The notes under the pieces are model-generated. The model searched no databases. It had not been told where the DNA came from and saw only the letters and a program-made list of their open reading frames with translations. A stretch of DNA of 64,000 nt from Ypsolopha sequella (lineage: Eukaryota > Arthropoda > Insecta > Lepidoptera > Ypsolophidae): the NCBI GenBank assembly GCA_934047225.1, contig OW203988.1, positions 8,528,229 to 8,592,228 of the forward strand. Reading direction: 5' to 3'. Position numbers and translations under genes: made by a program. Below, in pieces: positions 32,401-41,813 of this stretch. How positions within the stretch are numbered: the first letter of the stretch is position 1; the number at the start of each line of letters is the position of its first letter.

Positions 32401-35400
32401 CACTTTGAAATAAACAATTGTTTCATTTCATTAACAAAACAAATCTCTCGAGTACGTGATTTGGAAAAAAGTAATGCTTTAATATTTTGTTGTTTGGAGC
32501 AAATTTTTCAAAAGGTGCGATTATTTTGCCGCCGACTGTAGTTGGTCTTCATTAACACTACTTATTATTAGATATAGATAGAGCTGATGCCGGGCTCGAC
32601 TGTGAAGGTACCACCATCTTACTCGTTAACGCGGGGGAGAGTAAGAGGACAGCTCTCAAACCATCACAACCATAAGGCCCACCGTGCCTGGGACCGATTG
32701 ATGGCGGTATATCCATCCTAAATTGCTAGCCTTTATATAAAACAAACTGGTGACGGGGCAGCGGCTTCACTGGTACGAGGGTTACGTACGGCACCGCGCT
32801 CCCCAACCCGCCCAGTCCAGTGTGTGTCGGTATGGGCTTCACTTCCAAGAATGGAGAAATCTTGGAAAGGCCAATGTCCAGCAGTGGACGAAGAGAGGCT
32901 TATTGAAATGATTATTAAAAATAAAATTAACGAACAAAAGTGCCTGCAGTAAAAAAAAGTTTTTTTTATATGTGTAGAAATTACCACTTTTTTAAATGGT
33001 TTCTTCGTATGGCATCGATTTTTTTATGCACACTTTGGCACTTCCGGTAGCAAAAGCTGGCTTCTACAATGACTCATTATCTGCTCATGCCGCAAGACTT
33101 TGTAATGGATTACCTTTATCAAACCAAAAGTTAAAAAATACTGACTCATTTAAAATAAATAAGTAAAGCACTTTTTCCACACGGAATACCTCTCAAAATA
33201 AAACCTCTTTTAAATATCTCGTATAGTACATTTATGTAGATATATTTAATTATGCGTAGTTATTCTATTTATTTACATTTATGTTAATGTATTTTTTACT
33301 AAGTATGTCTATGGTAAAACAATTTATTGTATTTATTGTAAATTTATATATTTAAACTATGACAGAGATAAATTTCTATGTTTGAACACATGGCGATTTA
33401 TCCATCGCAAGTAGATATAAATTTACATTATATCATTGCAGTATAGAAACGCAGAAAGAAAAGTAAATCTGGATGTGAGGAGCTCTGAACCGGGAATCGA
33501 ACCCGGGACCTCTCGCTTGCCGGGCGATTGTTCGATTCCCGGTTCAGAGCTCCTCACATCCAGATTTACTTTTCTTTCTGCGTTTCTATACTGCAATGAT
33601 ACAATGTTAATTTATATATTTAAATAAAATAGTAGCATTTTGCATTCAATCATTATTTATTATCAATTATCATTTACACTACCCTCGCATAATTTCATTA
33701 ATATATCTTTCTTTCACCCCAAGGTTGCCTGGAAGATATTGCTACTAGCAATAACTGCCGCCTTGCACACAATGTTTTTTAAGTAGTTTAGTTTTATACT
33801 TTTTCTGTAAATGTGCACAAATGTAATAAATAAAATGAAACTTCAAGGCTCAAGGACTCCACCGACAGACCTTTGTCTAGCTGCCTTGATAACGTGTAAG
33901 CTGTGTTTTAGAGAAACAATTCTAATTTTATATTTAAAAAAAAAAATATATATATATACACGGTGAATTTGTGAACATCGTCCAAATTCATACTTGAGCC
34001 TTGGTAAGTGATCAGCATCATGAACCAATAACGATTTTTGTAAAATTCATGAAATGAAATTTCGACTCCCCATAATGATTCACTCAAGACTGGGAGCGAG
34101 TTACTATGGGAAGTCGACATTTTATTATACGAATTTCACAAAATTTTTTATCGTTTCATGATGCTGATCACTTACCAAGCCTCTAGTATGAATTTGGACG
34201 ATGATCAAAAAGTCACTTTGTATATTTCTTTTTTAAATGTATATATATTTAAATATTGGTAACGAAAAGGTAACAAAGACTCATAGTTAATTAACAAACA
34301 TGAAATTACTCACCTTAAAATACACACGATAAGCTTTCTCCTAAAATGTTTGTTAGTGATCTTGAAAAAATCTCAGTCTGTGTTTTAATCAATAAATATT
34401 TTTCTTTTAAGTAGCCTTTTAATATAGTTTTGATTAAAGCAAGATATAGTTTGGGTGGGCCCCACTGCAATCTTTGTATGTTTGGGAGAAAAAAGGGCAG
34501 TCACAAAAGTGTCCACACTTGAAAAAAATCTGGACAAATACTCCATCCCCCATTATTTGTTTTTTAGAATGAGCATTGTGTAATTAACACCCCAGTGACG
34601 AAATCAACGTTCAGTATGTCTTAGTAGAATGTATTATTGACGCCGGACTCAGTAGGGCCTGGAATATATCATCATGAGCTTATTTCGTATTTACTTTTAT
34701 ATACAGTGTGTCCCTCGTGTACATCGTGTACATAAGTGCACATCCGAAAAGGGGTGAAACTAGACCTTATTTTATCGACAAAAAAATTTTTTTTTTTTAG
34801 AAAATCTTTGTTTTATAAATTTACGTTTTTAATTTTTTTTTTTGCCTACCATGGAGTACTTTGGATCTACTTTTGATCTATCGCGAGTAATGCAATGAAA
34901 TAAAACTGTTATAATCCTTAAGAATAGACGTTGCATACCAAATCAAAAACAAAACATAATCGACCACTATTACCATAAAAATAATATCCTAAAAGATTAT
35001 TTCTTTAATTTTTCCGTCTTTTTTTCAGTAATAGTCAATTTTTTCAAAATAATGTCCCCGTTTTACTGTACTTTTATTCCTATTTATCATTGCCTATTCC
35101 ATTATCTTTCTAACAAAAAAAATACAACGTTCTATCATAAATACAATATTTTCTACGAGCGGTTAACCAAAGGCACTGCGCTCGCGTCCCATACAAAGAT
35201 ACAGGTGGAGTATTTTTTCAAGATAAAAAAAAATAAAATTTTTCTTTGTTTTTGTCGATATATTTAAATCTAGTTTCACCCACTTTCGGATGTGCACTGG
35301 TACGAGGGACACACTGTATTGTGTTTTCAATCTTTCACAATCTACTTTGAAATCTTGGTCTATATATTTTGTAACTCACTCATCTTAACATCCATGGGTT

Positions 35401-38400
35401 TTGGCTTTTAAACACAAAATTGTATTAAGACATAATCTTTTTACCATAATCATATTTTTAAGTTAAATGTTATTGTTTTCTTCTTGTTTTGTGGTGTGAC
35501 AATAAAGCTATATTGTATTGTATTACCCAGAGATTGCTCTCTGGTATTACCGGATGTAAATAGGTAATATTAAGGGTGCATATAAGGTCAGATTGAGTAC
35601 CTCATTTTGCATCAATCAGAACTGAACTCTATGACGTTTCTTTTTAGTTTAAAATAGCGCGCTTTTAGCCGTGTCACGACCACCAAGAAACACGCGCTTA
35701 TGAAAAACTGCCTTTTTATTTAATTACTCGGCTTCTAGATGAGATTATTAAAATATTCCAAAATGTTTAGACGGGGTTATTGGTCCCTTATTTTGAATAC
35801 AAATTTCGAGGCTGTATAATTTAAGGAAGGCCCTTTAACAGTCGAAAAACATGAAATTTAGAGGTATTTTCGCATTTTTTTTCTATCGAGCGAACTTAAA
35901 GCTTTTGCGTTTTTCCTAAAATGTTTAAATCAGCCATATAGTCCACTATCTGTATTATTTTTATTATAACGATTGACCAAGTTACACAATGTGAAATGGT
36001 CATTTGAAGTTGTGCATCTGACCTTATACGGACCCTTAAATATCACCCCATAACCTACCTATTCATATCCAACGAGTTGAAAAAAGACGTGCCAGCTTAA
36101 AGAAAAAAATCACTTCGAGTAAAAATTTTAAATGCAGTACTGTAAATGCGGTAATTTTGTATGGATTTTTTCTGTTTTATCGGGTGAATGCGAAAGTTGC
36201 TCAGTATGATCAGTAGAGCATATAGTTTTATTTTATCTTGAATGTTAGATCTTAGACCTCAAAAAAGTAACCGTATAAAATTAAATTTAAATTTTCCAGA
36301 TAATAGTAGAAGACTGCATGCTCACCGTGAATAAGTTCATAAAGGAAGGCAAGAAGGTGGACTACATATTCGGCGATCTGACCGACATACCCATCTCGGA
36401 GTCGGCTTGCGGCGAGCTCTGGGAGTTCATGATTACCATCCTCAACTCTGCCTTCCAGATACTGCGGCCCACCGGGAAGTTCATGACTCATGTAAACGAA
36501 TATATATTAATGAAGCAGCGATTACACTACAGGCTTTTAAAGAATCCTATGGATAAACCATACAATTGGCGGATCGCCCGCGGTGTGAGGGGAGCGTTCG
36601 GCGGGGTGGGGTGGTGTGACGCGGACAGAGCCACTTTTAACTCCGCGTCGCCCGACGCGACGCTCCTCTCGTACCGCTGGCGTTCTAAAATTAATTAATG
36701 CAATTTCATTACATCCTAAATTTAGGAAGTAAGGCGTCTTAAAACACCTAATTTATTCGATGCTTTTATGAAAAAAAATCTATATATTTAAAAGAAATTA
36801 CTGATCTTTTAACGCCTGAGACAAAATGGGCGGACCCAGGAATAGTCCAGTAAATTAAAAATTTGAGGTCTAATTAAAGACACAATAATAAAATGCCGTA
36901 CTGCGGACACAAAAAGACACTTTACAGCCAAGTTTAATTCGACAATTTTCCTCCATCGTCAGTGTTATGTACTCAAATGCAAATAAATTTAGAAAAACTT
37001 ATTGGTGCATGCTGGATCGCCGGGATTCCTCCTAGGGGCCTTATTGTCTAACTTCTACATGATGTGTCCCGTCATTTCTAGCCATCATGATACATTTAAA
37101 AGTAAAATTATTTAAACAATCAATAAAAAGTGATACAATATATAATAAATGTTATAGATGTTTAAGTTAGACAATTGTGTCGATTCGGTGTAACACGTCT
37201 CAACTTATTTGACAAGACTAACCTTATTTTAAGCATCCTGTCCTTGTCTTTTCGATACGGAAATAAAAAGACAGTACGCTTAAATTAAGTTTAGACCTGT
37301 CAAACAAGTTAAATCGTGCTACACTGAATCGACACTAAAGAGGCCCTTGGCTCCCAAGATTGAGACACTGGCGCGGCGTCCTACCGACCGACAGGAGACT
37401 GTCCTTGGCAATTCTCAGACTTCGTCGGTTGAGCTGAAAGCCATCTTGATGCGAGGTGACTAGACTCCCGGGAAAATTTGATGACGTCAGACGTTGGTTT
37501 TCATTACCTTAGCTAAAGGGCCGGCCGTCCATATATTAAATACATCATTTGAAATTAGAGATGGGGGGGGGGGTCTGGTTTGCGGGATGACGGTAATATG
37601 TTATCTGTGGTAATATGAGCATAGATGGCAATAATGGGGGTCTTACCAAAAGAAAAAACTAACAACAATATTGATTTTGTAATACAGATAACGAAAATTA
37701 CATCAGTTTTATGAGAGGGTGGGAGGGTCATTGGATAATGACGATAATCAGTGTTGCCATCTACGGCCAAGCGCTTGTAGCTAAATATAGCTCACAAAGT
37801 AGCCAGATTGGTTAATTTTACCACCTAAAGTAGCTAAATGTTTGGAGCTTCAGTCCTCAAAAAGTAGCCAAGTGTATGAAACTTTCAACAATTTTAGTAG
37901 CTAAATAACCCTAAAAGTTGCTAGATCTAGCTACAAAGTAGCTAAGATGGCAACACTGACAATAATATGATTGTAGGGGAGGTCGAAAATCGGCAAAAAT
38001 CGATGACGTAATATGGACAGTCCCTTATAAGCCGATGTGCATTACACGTACACTGTACAATACAGGGATGAAGAAAATTATGTCTGACTCATTCATAACT
38101 ATTACTATTGATTACTATTATGACTCGAAATATCTTGATGATTTATTTACTAACGTATTCGTTATGTACAAAATATCTGTAAAACTGTAATGTAAACCTA
38201 CCGACGACGGTGGTAAACTATATAAAAATTACGGAACCCTAAAAAGTACGAAGTAATATCCTCGAGAAGGTGTAAAACTCTTTTTCACTGACGATTTTGA
38301 CGTCCCCACGTGATAGAGGCTGAGCATTATCACGTATTAGCAAAATACACGCTTTTTAGGGCATGCAGGTTTACCTTCGGAGTGTTTTCTTTCATTGTCA

Positions 38401-38809
38401 GAAAGTGGCAAGTATACAAATACTATGCACATAAATTCCGAAAAACCTATTGATGCATGCTCAACCGGCAGAAGTCGATCCCGGGTCTCAAGATAGAGAG
38501 CCCAGCTTCCTACCGACTGAGCTCTTTCTCCTGTTATATTATACACAAACCAACTGTAAAACTCTGTAAACTTTCAACCGACGACGGAAGTAACCCTTTG
38601 ATAATGGAAACTAACATAATATGATGGATTATTTCTTGCAGGGCAATGGCGCCACCTGTCCGGAGTCTCTTGAACTGTATGAGCAAGAACTTATAAAACT
38701 GAAGCCAGCGGTGCGGTTCACGAAGAGCAAAGCCTTCGTCCCGTCCTTCCTGGAAGACTGGATCTTTTACCAGATATCCTTCAAGAACACCAACCAGGGT
38801 GATGCTTAA
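20461..38809 (+). CDS. Sms: Spermine synthase (3' cassette A)
   Basis: Exon 1 20461-20742, exon 2 (either 22844-22955 or 25045-25153), then 26288-26410, 28481-28567, 31208-31365, 36300-36491, 38642-38809. All borders are AG/GT and all phases match; the product is 373 (with 2a) or 372 residues (with 2b), close to the usual length. Spermine synthase transfers an aminopropyl group from decarboxylated SAM to spermidine, in the cytosol. The N-terminal domain is in exon 1 (MSVQTILLDFSIDP). The catalytic domain has SPFQRVQIVHSK, the nucleotide loop GGGDGALLYELL, LEIDELVM, CGDVLE, and FGDLTDIPIS with the catalytic Asp. The C-terminus is AFVPSFLEDWIFYQIS. The start codon follows a CAAA context. The gene is unusual in having two exon 2 candidates and a downstream duplicate of exons 3-7. 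Confidence 0.93.
21217..21478. mobile_element. hAT-type MITE with 8-bp target duplication
   Basis: Starts CAGTGGCGTGCACAGAAC and ends GTTCTTTGCACGCCACTG; the arms extend inward through TTTTTCCGG. ACTAGGGG is repeated at 21209-21216 and 21479-21486, a perfect 8-base duplication typical of hAT elements. Lies in Sms intron 1, in the second of two local tandem copies of about 130 bases. Confidence 0.85.
21647..22095 (+). mobile_element. Pogo/Tigger-like element with HTH stub
   Basis: Starts CAGTAGAGCCTCGATAATCC and ends GGATTATCAAGACTCTACTG, TA on both sides. Inside, from ATG at 21849, is a short frame of about 47 codons: MVPTPKRKHKTLTIAEKC, then SATSLACKYGVGKSTI, the N-terminal CENP-B/pipsqueak-type helix-turn-helix of a pogo transposase; it stops before the DDE domain. 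A deletion derivative of an autonomous element. Confidence 0.85.
22844..22955 (+). CDS. Sms: Spermine synthase exon 2a (canonical-looking)
   Basis: 112 bases, entered in phase 0 and left in phase 1. It encodes 37 residues beginning CTKLLESSVRVT and containing RIKLLPTLKRGYKYDVY, which aligns without gaps to the linker between N-terminal and catalytic domains in animal spermine synthases (the conserved LPP..RGG..DRY stretch). Acceptor TTTATTTTCTAG, donor CAG|GTTAGC. It joins to exon 3 as TSS-DERLLEYD. Confidence 0.8.
23213..23788. repeat. Four-unit tandem repeat, 144-bp period
   Basis: Units start at 23213, 23357, 23501 and 23645, each exactly 144 bases and nearly identical, beginning GCTTCCTTAGACAAATAAAG and ending CATCAAAGAGGTTCT. 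It lies in the intron between exons 2a and 2b. A single diverged partial unit reappears at 39243-39345, at the junction of the segmental duplication. Confidence 0.92.
23923..24343. mobile_element. TTAA-flanked MITE, family 1, copy 1
   Basis: 421 bases with ends GGCGCTCTTATC and GATAAGAGCGCC. TTAA at 23919-23922; the right flank is mutated to GTAA. Copies at 48582-49003 and 51642-52063 are in reverse orientation. No coding capacity; piggyBac-like by target site. Confidence 0.85.
25045..25153 (+). CDS. Sms: Spermine synthase exon 2b (candidate mutually exclusive exon)
   Basis: 109 bases with the same phases as 2a (0 in, 1 out), acceptor TTTTTTGTCAATAG and an ideal donor CAG|GTAAGA. The 36 residues (SARILENQLKKYV... 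PLKRCLFSRYYPSS) align with 2a position by position: LE at 5-6, LKR at 24-26, Tyr 33 and the terminal SS, with one residue fewer. Read between exon 1 and exon 3 the frame is open. If both 2a and 2b are included, exon 3 meets TGA at once; if both are skipped, exon 3 also reaches a stop. Expression is not shown by the sequence. Confidence 0.65.
26480..26815 (-). repeat. Intronic insertion resembling a retroelement 3' end
   Basis: Private to block A: begins near a GACAA microsatellite (26522-26545) and includes CACTTCCAGCGATTTCTTCCA plus AT-rich TAA runs. It resembles 3' UTRs of lepidopteran non-LTR elements on the minus strand, but no coding remnant is left. Tentative. Confidence 0.35.
27477..27822. 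mobile_element. Pogo/Tigger-like MITE, block A only
   Basis: Starts CAGTACTCTCTCGCTAGTCC and ends GGATTAGCGAGACGGTACTG, flanked by TA. The related sequence at 40205-40225 reads AATTAATAACTGG without the insert, an empty site. Interior AT-rich, no transposase. Confidence 0.85.
28090..28349. mobile_element. Foldback MITE CAGGGTGTTAAGATG, TA target
   Basis: 260 bases; left arm CAGGGTGTTAAGATGAAGTT and right arm AACTTCATCTTAACACGCTG, TA on both sides. A degraded counterpart lies at about 50870-51115 in block B, so this insertion predates the duplication. Confidence 0.8.
28600..29008. repeat. Long foldback in Sms intron 4, block A only
   Basis: Left arm GAGATTCGGGGTTCGGGGTT continuing through ACGGTAAAAATTCAAATTTC, mirrored by GAAATTTGAATTTTTACCGT and AACCCCGAACCC at the right. 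Arms of about 170 bases around a short spacer. No coding content. Confidence 0.7.
29640..30361. mobile_element. 722-bp inverted-repeat element, block A only
   Basis: Starts CATAGATAAATAAAGGAAGG and ends CCTTCCTTATTTATCTATG. ACAATAC is repeated on both sides (29633-29639, 30362-30368). Block B reads TCTATACCAATACACATGGG across the empty site near 52805. A CA microsatellite lies inside. Family unknown. Confidence 0.8.
30529..31065. mobile_element. hAT-like MITE CAGTGCCGGATTA, block A only
   Basis: Ends CAGTGCCGGATTAGCC and CTTAATCCGGCACTG, with GCTTAGGGCATCA near both termini. Flanks CCAATTAA and CCAATAAC look like a decayed 8-base duplication. Block B lacks it at the matching place (about 53390). 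Confidence 0.75.
32286..32538. mobile_element. 253-bp TA-flanked MITE, block A only
   Basis: Starts CACTCGGCGTCAAAACAATC and ends GATTATTTTGCCGCCGACTG; AAAGGTGCGA is mirrored just inside; TA on both sides. Mariner-like by target site. Confidence 0.75.
32575..32900. repeat. Dispersed repeat with TGCTGGACATAAG motif, reversed copy
   Basis: Counterpart of 9180-9540 in opposite orientation: GATGCCGGGCTCGACTGTGA, GATGGCGGTATATCCATCC, and CCAATGTCCAGCAGTGGACG near the end. Noncoding remnant. Confidence 0.55.
33035..33400 (+). mobile_element. 3' fragment of a non-LTR retrotransposon
   Basis: A short open stretch reads KAGFYNDSLSAHAARLCNGL, then PLSNQKLKNTDSFK and a stop at about 33166: the C-terminal pattern (AARLWNSLP-like) found after the reverse transcriptase in several non-LTR clades. 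An AT-rich tail follows. Only the last 40 or so residues remain. Confidence 0.5.
33431..33601. repeat. Perfect 72-bp-arm foldback built from tRNA-like SINE sequence
   Basis: Left arm 33431-33502 and right arm 33530-33601 are exact reverse complements as read here, around a 27-base loop. The inner ends carry GGGAATCGAACCCGGGACC, a tRNA T-arm-like sequence, also found at 10560-10630. Not a tRNA gene: no acceptor pairing or anticodon arm. Confidence 0.85.
33959..34220. mobile_element. 262-bp foldback MITE, family GTCCAAATTCATAC, copy 1
   Basis: Arms include CATCGTCCAAATTCATACT and AGTATGAATTTGGACGATGA, TA on both sides. Same length as the copy at 62019-62280. Block A only. Confidence 0.75.
34704..35316. 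mobile_element. 613-bp TA-flanked element CAGTGTGTCCCTCG, block A only
   Basis: Starts CAGTGTGTCCCTCGTGTAC and ends GTACGAGGGACACACTG; inner arms GTGCACATCCGAAAAGGGTG-like and CACTTTCGGATGTGCAC. TA duplicated. Block B reads TTTATATATTGTGTTTTC at the empty site (about 54035). A 71-codon open frame inside matches nothing I recognise. Confidence 0.85.
37178..37334. mobile_element. Hairpin MITE, GATTCGGTGTAACACGTC family, copy 3
   Basis: Arms TGTCGATTCGGTGTAACACG and CGTGCTACACTGAATCGACA are complementary. In Sms intron 6 of block A; block B keeps only part near 55105-55155. Confidence 0.7.
37512..38025 (-). repeat. Dispersed repeat GGGGCTGTCCATATATTACG, inverted copy with nested hAT MITE
   Basis: Inverted counterpart of 15055-15470 with ends CCGTCCATATATTAAATAC and GACGTAATATGGACAGTCCC. 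The nested element at 37749-37958 interrupts it. Block B has a deleted version at 55160-55310. Confidence 0.6.
37749..37958. mobile_element. 210-bp hAT-like MITE CAGTGTTGCCATCT
   Basis: Starts CAGTGTTGCCATCTACGG and ends GCTAAGATGGCAACACTG; flanks ACGATAAT and ACAATAAT are an 8-base duplication with one change. The interior repeats AAAGTAGCTA/AGTAGCCA words. Confidence 0.8.
38395..38535 (-). repeat. tRNA-like SINE, block A
   Basis: On the minus strand AGCTCAGTCGGTAGGAAGC is box-A-like and GGGATCGACTTCTGCCGG is box-B-like, followed by a tail with AATAGGTTTTTCGGAATTTA. The matching copy in block B is at 56290-56445, so it was there before the duplication. Confidence 0.6.
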
Positions 38810-39109
38810 CAACACCCCTTCACCAAAGAGTACACCATTTGTTCCTCGAACATAGCATACACAACTAATCTTAGTCATATAAATGCCATATTATTAGTCA
38901 GTACTGATAGAGTGCTAATCTCAATCGACATGAGGCTACGTTCAAAACAGAGGCCCAAGTATCGTCCAAATGAAACTGTGTTACATGTTTCCTATAGTTT
39001 AGTTTTTAAGCGAAGAATTAACGTCAATATAGTATTATTACATTTGTTTCGAAGTTCTTTGTTAGACGCTGTATCAAGATTTTTTGCTTGTTTGAAATGT
39101 TTGATGATT

Positions 39110-39115
39110 AATAAA
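39110..39115 (+). terminator. Poly(A) signal of Sms cassette A
   Basis: AATAAA about 300 bases after the cassette A stop codon. Retained in cassette B at 57676. Reaching cassette B from the Sms promoter would need this signal to be bypassed. Confidence 0.55.
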
Positions 39116-39239
39116 ACTATTATAAATTTACACTTTGCCAGTTTTTGTTAATAAAACCCAAGAATATTTTAACCTAATATATTATATTAAATATAAAGAT
39201 ATTATACAAAATAATGGTAATGAAAAACAACACTTCAAC

Positions 39240-39765
39240 CATTGTCTGTTTTATATAATTGCCAGTAGTAGAATATACTTCACAGTAAGGGCACTTGCCA
39301 TATTGGGTTGTATCAACACATCTTTGGCATCAAAAAGGTTCTGTTTTGCACATGCATATATTTTAGTACCTCCCTAATAAATTAAAAAACGAAATCTTGC
39401 TCATCAACCCAGGGGCTGATAGGTATGTTGATAAAATATGGAAAATCACAGATTTCATCTTTAATGTAAGTATAGTTGTTCAACACTAACATCTTCGTGT
39501 TCGAGGCTAAACGAAGAGCTGCTCTTGACGCCAGACGTGATGAACTCCGATGTAGTTCACCAGCTGCCATACGATACAACTACTACAATGGAAAGCTTAC
39601 ATGTAGCCTGTGCAACCGCACTATCACAAACAAGCAGCCGCAACAGTCGCCGTGACCGAACTCGGTCGGATGAATCATCATCATCATCAGTTGTTAAAAA
39701 GATTATGTCAGTCATTGAAGTCTGAATACATGCTTGATTTACGTCGCTTTTGGCACAGTGTGCAA
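39240..39765 (+). repeat. Duplicated piece of the exon 2a-2b intron at the duplication junction
   Basis: 39243-39465 matches 23700-23922, and 39465-39480 plus 39696-39745 matches 24344-24410, in the same order, but without the TTAA MITE and with a private 215-base insert. It begins directly where block A ends, so it marks the tandem junction. The sequence corresponding to exon 2b does not follow. Confidence 0.75.
39481..39695 (+). mobile_element. 215-bp insert with AGTTGTT duplication, possible gene fragment
   Basis: AGTTGTT flanks it (39474-39480 and 39689-39695). One frame reads FEAKRRAALDARRDELRCSS, then PAAIRYNYYNGKLTCSLCNR, before a stop; this resembles the SP.AKYN..G.L.C.LCN zinc-finger region of ZNF830-like proteins. 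It ends in an ATC microsatellite rather than poly(A). Either a retro-inserted gene fragment or chance. Confidence 0.4.
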
Positions 39766-39949
39766 AAAGCGAAGTAAATCAAGGATAAACAACGTAGGTA
39801 ACGTAGGTACTTATAAAACTGCTTTTGATGTTGCAATTACCTTATTTCAGTATGGGAGTAGATAAAAATTGCAATGCAACCACAATTAGTGGAAAACCAA
39901 TATTGATTATGATTAAGATTATTACAATATTACATTTAGATGTATGTAA

Positions 39950-40870
39950 AATTATTAGTAATGTTTTTTTTTTATTTATGTAACATAAGATTAAACAAAA
40001 AAACTAATTAATTATATTTAAGATTTCTTGGTGCAACCTCTTTTAGCGGAGGACTAATATTATTATGTGTTAAATGTTTGTAAAATTATAAGAAATAAAT
40101 CATTTTTTATTGTCTTCAATTGCTTTATTTAAAGCAACTAACATTGGTTTTATCATAGAACTAAATCAGTCTATGCTTTATACATTGATTTTATCATAAA
40201 ACTAATCCTGAAAATTAATAACTGGATTTTCCGAAGTTTATCATAAGTGAATGAATTTATTTCAGAAAAGTACATAATTAAGTATTTTTGCAGGTTAAAG
40301 TGATAACATAAAGTAGGTAATAATTTTTTCATCCTCCTGTTCTTGATCAAAAACCTGATTTCTTCATAAACCTGCGACCTTCGACCAAAATAAAATGAAT
40401 GGACGGGCCTTGTCTTTACAATTTGCTCACTCATAACGAGTCTAAGCAATTGGATATATACTATACTTCAATACCTAATTGTAAGTCTTTATTTTGCTTT
40501 TTGCACTTTGGAAATGCACAAGAAGGCATTTTTTCGTCAGTTATTTGGATGACATTTAATAATAAGCGTACTTGTCACTCTTCTAACAGAGACCAACTGA
40601 GATGAAGTGAGAGCCGGCGCTCACTTTACAAACTTCAAAAATCTGTACGCTGTGGCCCCTCCATTTATTTTATTTTGGTCGAAGCCTGCGACATGTAATA
40701 ATATGCTATACTGCTGTCAATGTTAGGCGGGCGTTCACGACTTGAAGAACTTTTAGCTATGATTGTTGGCAAGCATGCTGCACATGCACTTTTTCTTGTG
40801 TGCGTTAAATTAATTATTTATTTATTATTATGGTTGGAAACTAACGCAACATATCTCGGTGTTAAGGGGC
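39950..40870. repeat. Dispersed repeat shared with Sms intron 3
   Basis: Matches 27240-28050 (shared AATATTATTATGTGTTAAATG, ATTAAGTATTTTTGCAGGTT, TGTTAGGCGGGCGTTCACGA) and in part 48475-49110. It lacks the pogo MITE of 27477-27822, and shows the TTAA site region without the MITE of 48582-49003 (TGTAATAATATGCTAT at 40694). Confidence 0.65.
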
Positions 40871-41228
40871 TGAAAAGGGGGATGACATTTTGTGTTCAAG
40901 TTCTACATTCACTAAATTTTGTAGTCAAGTAAAGTGTACACGTGTATCGTGTTATCTCTAAGCCTCTACTGCCGCCCGTTTATCCGTCTGTCTGTCTGTA
41001 TGTCTACCTCAAGCAAATCTCAGCTGTCTAGAAATGGTTGAGGAACTTGTGGATAGGTCTCATGGCGTAATTTAGGACAAATTTCTAAGTTCTGATGATG
41101 AGGTCCTGACAGGTTCAATGAAACTCCTCAACAGGCGTCGATAAGATGATCGTATTTGGGTTCTTTCCACCCCTAAGAGAGTGAAATGGGGAGTTGATCG
41201 ACTCGAAAATTGGAACACATACTCTTCA

Positions 41229-41625
41229 ATTAATAGTAGTTTATGCTACAAGGGCGCAAAGGAATAAATTACGAGGACGATTTAAAACACGAGCGTAGCG
41301 AGTGTTTTAAACGTAACCGAGTAATTTATTGCTCTTACGCCCGTGTATCATACTACGTTTTTCAATGCATAGTGTGAGGAAATAAAACAAATATAATTTT
41401 GTGAACTTTAAATTGTAATTGGCTCAAAAGGACTGTATCCAGAGCCGTTAAACAGTGGAAAAAAAATTATGACATTTATAGTACACAGGAAAGGCTGCAG
41501 GTTAGCCAACTATTGTAAATAAATTAAAAACAATAATAATAATAAAGCCCTAGGGCAAAATAATCGACTTTCTGTTTGGTTTTGATGCATAAAAAGTGGG
41601 CCTTTACGAGCACATGCATTGAAAA
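41229..41625. repeat. Dispersed repeat, second copy of 1147-1470
   Basis: Shares CTACAAGGGCGCAAAGGAAT, GGACTGTATCCAGAGCCGTT and GCCCTAGGGCAAAATAATCG with the left edge of the window; an extra about 100-base palindromic-looking stretch (41281-41370) is inserted. Adjoins the retrotransposon 3' end. Confidence 0.65.
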
Positions 41626-41813
41626 ATTAATAAGGCTTCGAAAATCCTACACGGCATGGTAGACGGGCGCACGGCGTGCAGCAGGGTGGTTCTGTTAAAA
41701 CCATACTACTCTCATCCCGGAGATTAGGTAGTTCTTCTTCTTCTTCTTGGTGGGCTCGGTTTCCGCACCTAGTCTCTTACTTGGACCTTTGTGCGTGGAA
41801 AGTGTGGAGCCGG

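Larger units (their letters stand above)
25830..39239 (+). repeat. Segmental duplication, block A (Sms exons 3-7)
   Basis: From about 25830 this stretch is collinear with 47822-57810, starting around AAATGAAAGCTTTTAAAATA and ending around ATTATACAAAATAATGG. Exons, most intron sequence and the 3' UTR with its poly(A) signal (39110-39115) are shared. Each block carries private insertions. Coding exons are of equal length in both blocks. Confidence 0.9.

Noticed and set aside
33475..33560. Possible tRNA gene
   Set aside because: The T-arm-like sequence is inside a perfect palindrome; no acceptor stem, anticodon arm or A-box-to-B-box geometry of a functional tRNA is present.
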